36,070 nucleotides of DNA from Chlorobiaceae bacterium. Its GTDB lineage: Bacteria; Bacteroidota; Chlorobiia; Chlorobiales; Chlorobiaceae. This document shows positions 33,681 through 36,070 of the stretch, one piece after another (the stretch's first letter is position 1; each line of letters opens with the position of its first letter). The stretch is taken from NCBI GenBank assembly GCA_013334565.1, contig JAAXXI010000019.1, positions 1 through 36,070 of the forward strand. The letters run 5' to 3'. Below the pieces are notes generated by a model. That model was not told where the DNA came from, did not search any database, and was given only the letters and a program-made list of their open reading frames with translations. Both the position numbers and the translations under genes were made by a program.

Positions 33681-35042
33681 ATGAAAGAAAGCGTATCGAA
33701 ATCCGTTGAATACGGTGTCAATGACGTCCCTCCCCCCGCGCAGCTGCTGGTCCTTTCCATCCAGCATCTGATGCTGATGTTCGTGTCCATAGGGCTGACC
33801 ATCCTTTTTGCAGGTCAGATCAACGGAACCATCGAGTTCGCCTCCACGCTGGTAACCCTTTCACTCATTGCTGCCGGCATCGGTTCGATCGTCCAGTCTG
33901 TCGGGCTTCCCTTTATCGGTTCCGGTTACCTCTGCCCCAGCCTGTGCGGTCCGACATACCTCAGTCTCTCGCTGGCAGCAGCCTGGAGCGGAGGCATGCC
34001 GCTCGTCCGGGGGATGGTGTTCTTTGCTGGGCTTGTCGAAATGGCATTCGCTCCACTCATCGATAAACTGAAGAAAATATTTCCCCCGTTTATCGTAGGG
34101 CTTGTTGTGACGATGGTCGGTATCAGTGTCATCAGGATGTCGGTCATATCGCTTTTCGGGCTCGATTTCAAGGAAGACGCCATCAGGAACGACGACATCA
34201 TCATCGGCATGGTATCGCTTCTGACGATGGTGCTCTGCAATATCTGGGGAAAAGGGTTCATAAAGATCTACTGCCTTCTCATCGGCATGATCGCAGGCTG
34301 GAGCTTCGCCCTGGCACTTATCCCGGAATACAAACAGAACCTCGATATCCTGAAACACTATCCTTTGCTGGCGTTTCCGGTCATAGGGCCCGAATTTCGG
34401 CACATCAGCCTCAGGATGGACCTTCTTCTTCCTTTCACGGTCGTTGCCATCAGCAGTTCCCTGAAGTCTTTCGGCAACCTGCTTGCCGCCCAGAAATCAT
34501 CGGAACCGGAACTCAAGGAGGTGAAATTCGCACCGATCCGGAAAGGAATCCTCGCTGACGGTTTTTCTACCGCCATAGCGGGCCTGCTCGGAGGCATGGC
34601 GGTCGATACCTCCTCAAGCAATGTAGGACTTGCGGGCAGCACGAAGGTCCTCAGCCGCTGGATCAGCGTCGGCGCAGGTATGCTCTGTATCCTGATCGCT
34701 TTCTGCCCCAAAATAACCGTTGCGGCATCCCTCATTCCCAAACCGGTCCTGGGTGCATCGACCATTTTTGCAGGTTGCTTCATGATCTGCACCGGTCTTG
34801 CGGAAATGTTCGCTGAAGAATGGAACCCGAGGAAAACCTTCACGGCCGGAATTTCCCTCTTCTTCGGGCTCAGCACCGCATTCCTTCCCAGCCTTTACGC
34901 AAGAACCCCGGCCATCATCCAGCTTGTCTTCACCGATCCGCTTCCGACGACCACCATTCTGGCCATAGGCCTCAACATCATCATCAACCTCGACGAAACC
35001 GTCTCCGGACTGAAAAAACATTTCCGGCCCGGGAAAGGTTGA
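33681..35042 (+). CDS. NCS2-family purine/uracil-type permease, copy 3
   Basis: A 453-residue paralogue with the same motifs: SIQHLMLM in the first helix, GSGYLCPSLCGPTYLS, helix-8 SLKSFGNLLAAQK with Lys in place of the usual Glu, and NAT-like SNVGLAGSTK. Translation starts 13 bases after the Cache lipoprotein stop, so the two are very likely one operon. The gene is followed after 36 bases by a G-rich heptanucleotide array, not by a clear hairpin terminator. Confidence 0.83.
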   Translation: MKESVSKSVEYGVNDVPPPAQLLVLSIQHLMLMFVSIGLTILFAGQINGTIEFASTLVTLSLIAAGIGSIVQSVGLPFIGSGYLCPSLCGPTYLSLSLAAAWSGGMPLVRGMVFFAGLVEMAFAPLIDKLKKIFPPFIVGLVVTMVGISVIRMSVISLFGLDFKEDAIRNDDIIIGMVSLLTMVLCNIWGKGFIKIYCLLIGMIAGWSFALALIPEYKQNLDILKHYPLLAFPVIGPEFRHISLRMDLLLPFTVVAISSSLKSFGNLLAAQKSSEPELKEVKFAPIRKGILADGFSTAIAGLLGGMAVDTSSSNVGLAGSTKVLSRWISVGAGMLCILIAFCPKITVAASLIPKPVLGASTIFAGCFMICTGLAEMFAEEWNPRKTFTAGISLFFGLSTAFLPSLYARTPAIIQLVFTDPLPTTTILAIGLNIIINLDETVSGLKKHFRPGKG

Positions 35043-35078
35043 CCGTCGCGAAGAACTGGTCAAGTGCCGAGGATTCAG

Positions 35079-35127
35079 TGGGGACTGGGTAATGGGGACT
35101 GGGTGATGGGTACTGGGGAGTGGGGAG
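35079..35127 (+). repeat. G-rich heptanucleotide array, 7 units of TGGGNNN type
   Basis: Seven perfectly phased 7-mers (TGGGGAC, TGGGTAA, TGGGGAC, TGGGTGA, TGGGTAC, then two TGGGGAG). Each starts with T and 3-4 G residues, so G tracts recur every 7 bases on the plus strand, which is the sense strand of the permease that ends upstream. Confidence 0.93.
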
Positions 35128-35133
35128 TTTTGA

Positions 35134-35180
35134 GCCCTGTAGGGGCGGGATATCGGTAGCCAGGGGTGCCAGCCCCTGGA
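35134..35180. repeat. Dispersed double-hairpin repeat element, second copy
   Basis: GCCC-TGTAG-GGGC is followed by GGGATATCGGTA and the hairpin CCAGGGG-TGCCAG-CCCCTGG (35160-35179). The second hairpin is identical to that at 28355-28374. From 35181 to 35265 I see no gene or further repeat. Confidence 0.78.
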
Positions 35181-35265
35181 TGGAGGGTAAAAGAAAGACC
35201 CGAACCAATCTTCCTTATTGCTCCAGTGATTAAAACTGTTAATCCTGATTAGCAGCAGTAGCTGC

Positions 35266-35340
35266 GATTTTGTCATTCTGAGCAAAGCGAAGAATCTATA
35301 ACTTGTTGTTTAGTAATATATTGGATTCTTCGCTTTGCTC
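35266..35340. repeat. Palindromic TTCGCTTTGCTC-type repeat, right arm cut by IS256-type element
   Basis: GAGCAAAGCGAAGAATC (35280-35296) and GATTCTTCGCTTTGCTC (35324-35340) form a 17-bp perfect inverted repeat with a 27-base spacer. The left arm continues outward through GTCATTCT to GATTTT (35266-35279); the right arm stops exactly where the insertion sequence starts, so its outer part (AGAATGAC...) is missing here. Confidence 0.85.
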
Positions 35341-36070
35341 GGGTCTGTTAAGAAAACTGTGTAAACGGTTGTTTTCATAACGGGACTCTTCCCTGAAATC
35401 TAATGGAAAGCTGATTGATAACCGAGCCCCAGTTCTGCAGAGGCATCGTCCATTTTTTTGCAATGTTCTGCATGGCAAGGTAGATCAGCTTGATGATCGA
35501 TTCGTCATTGGGAAAAGCGCCTTTGGTTTTCAGTACTTTTCTCAGCGAGTGGTTCAGAGACTCGATAGCGTTGGTCGTATACATCACTTTCCGGATATCC
35601 TTCGGATAGGCGAAAAACGGCACAATATTGTCCCAATGCCGATGCCAGAGCTGACTGACCGACGGATATCTGCTATCCCATTTATTTTCAAAGGATTGCA
35701 GGCTCAGCTCTGCTTCTTCCAGGGTATTCGATCCATAAATGCTTTTCAGATCGGCACAAAGTTCTTTACGGTCTTTCCATGACACGTATTTCGTTGAGTT
35801 CCGAACCATATGCACGATGCAGAGCTGGACTTCCGTTTCCGGAAATACGGCTGCAATAGCGTCGGGAAATCCGACAAGTCCGTCAACTGCAGCGATCAGG
35901 ATATCCTGAACTCCCCGGTTTTGCAGCTCAGTCATCACCCCAAGCCAGAATTTGGCACCTTCATTCTGCGAAAGCCACAGGCCCAGAAGTTCTTTGTGGC
36001 CATCCAGGGTAATCGCCAAGGCCAGATAAACCGCTTTATTGCTGACCTTGCCTTCCTGACGGCTCTTGAC
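35341..36070 (-). mobile_element. IS256-family insertion sequence, partial (runs off the window)
   Basis: The end begins GGGTCTGTTAAGAAAACTGT at 35341, typical of IS256-family terminal repeats, 34 bases from the transposase stop codon. The other end and the target duplication lie beyond 36070. Confidence 0.85.
35375..36070 (-). CDS. IS256-family (Mutator-type) transposase, C-terminal part
   Basis: The frame is open from the window end to a stop at 35375 and gives 231 residues of the C-terminal two thirds. Visible features are NKAVYLALAITLDGHKELLGLW just after the expected first catalytic Asp, the second Asp in AAVDGLVGFPDAI, a CIVHMVRNS segment with the conserved Cys...His, and the catalytic Glu in TNAIESLNHSLRK. 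No frame break is seen, so the enzyme may be active. It cuts and joins DNA at the terminal repeats and usually makes 8-9 bp target duplications. The N-terminus lies outside the window. Confidence 0.93.
   Translation of the reverse strand, partial: VKSRQEGKVSNKAVYLALAITLDGHKELLGLWLSQNEGAKFWLGVMTELQNRGVQDILIAAVDGLVGFPDAIAAVFPETEVQLCIVHMVRNSTKYVSWKDRKELCADLKSIYGSNTLEEAELSLQSFENKWDSRYPSVSQLWHRHWDNIVPFFAYPKDIRKVMYTTNAIESLNHSLRKVLKTKGAFPNDESIIKLIYLAMQNIAKKWTMPLQNWGSVINQLSIRFQGRVPL

Noticed and set aside
32804..33802. 332-codon open frame on the minus strand opposite the Cache lipoprotein
   Set aside because: It spans the lipoprotein and the start of permease copy 3 and has no motif or ribosome site.

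Overview
The window looks like chromosome from a green sulfur bacterium (Chlorobiaceae). The main evidence is the combination of a CrtC-type carotenoid hydratase next to a Rieske/cytochrome b pair (petC-petB), a CruA-type lycopene cyclase, menaquinone methylation, and weak Shine-Dalgarno sequences at many core genes. No ribosomal RNA or complete tRNA is present, so the species is not named.

Layout. (1) 1-7168 is the right end of an integrated phage-like element: HNH nuclease, P27-type small terminase, a free ParB-like domain protein, a putative TET-associated-type glycosyltransferase, a PD-(D/E)XK nuclease and the large terminase. A separate RadC/RarA-C-like module follows where portal and capsid genes would be expected. 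A 19-bp stretch at 7150-7168 has the form of a tRNA 3' end and is a good candidate for the attachment-site scar. (2) 7311-10473 holds crtC, petC and petB, ending in a strong hairpin terminator. (3) 10614-18950 is on the minus strand: a very large GH13 alpha-amylase-like protein, a YqjD/YqjE-like small membrane-protein operon, a short-chain dehydrogenase, and a molybdate cluster modD-modB-modC with overlapping genes. (4) 19282-24682 is on the plus strand: a LolD-type ABC ATPase, cruA, ligA, a LOG-family enzyme and a VanZ-like gene broken by one stop codon. (5) 24727-25873 is menG-hisI on the minus strand. (6) 26127-28234 holds an RND/HlyD-type adaptor and a divergent ferrochelatase. (7) 28235-28852 is a mosaic of intergenic repeats. 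(8) 28828-35042 holds a YdcF-like protein and three paralogous NCS2 purine/uracil-type permeases, with a two-Cache-domain lipoprotein lying just before the third. (9) 35043-36070 is a second repeat mosaic, interrupted by an IS256-family insertion sequence that runs off the end of the window.

Three things stand out as possible new biology. The first is the ParB-like / glycosyltransferase / nuclease cassette embedded between the two terminase genes, which suggests phage DNA hypermodification. The second is the NCS2 x3 plus Cache lipoprotein locus, which suggests uptake assisted or sensed by an extracellular ligand-binding protein. The third is a family of heptanucleotide tandem repeats found only in gaps between converging reading frames. 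They are oriented so that the purine-rich strand is the sense strand of the gene that ends there, and in two cases the repeat supplies the last codons and the stop codon.
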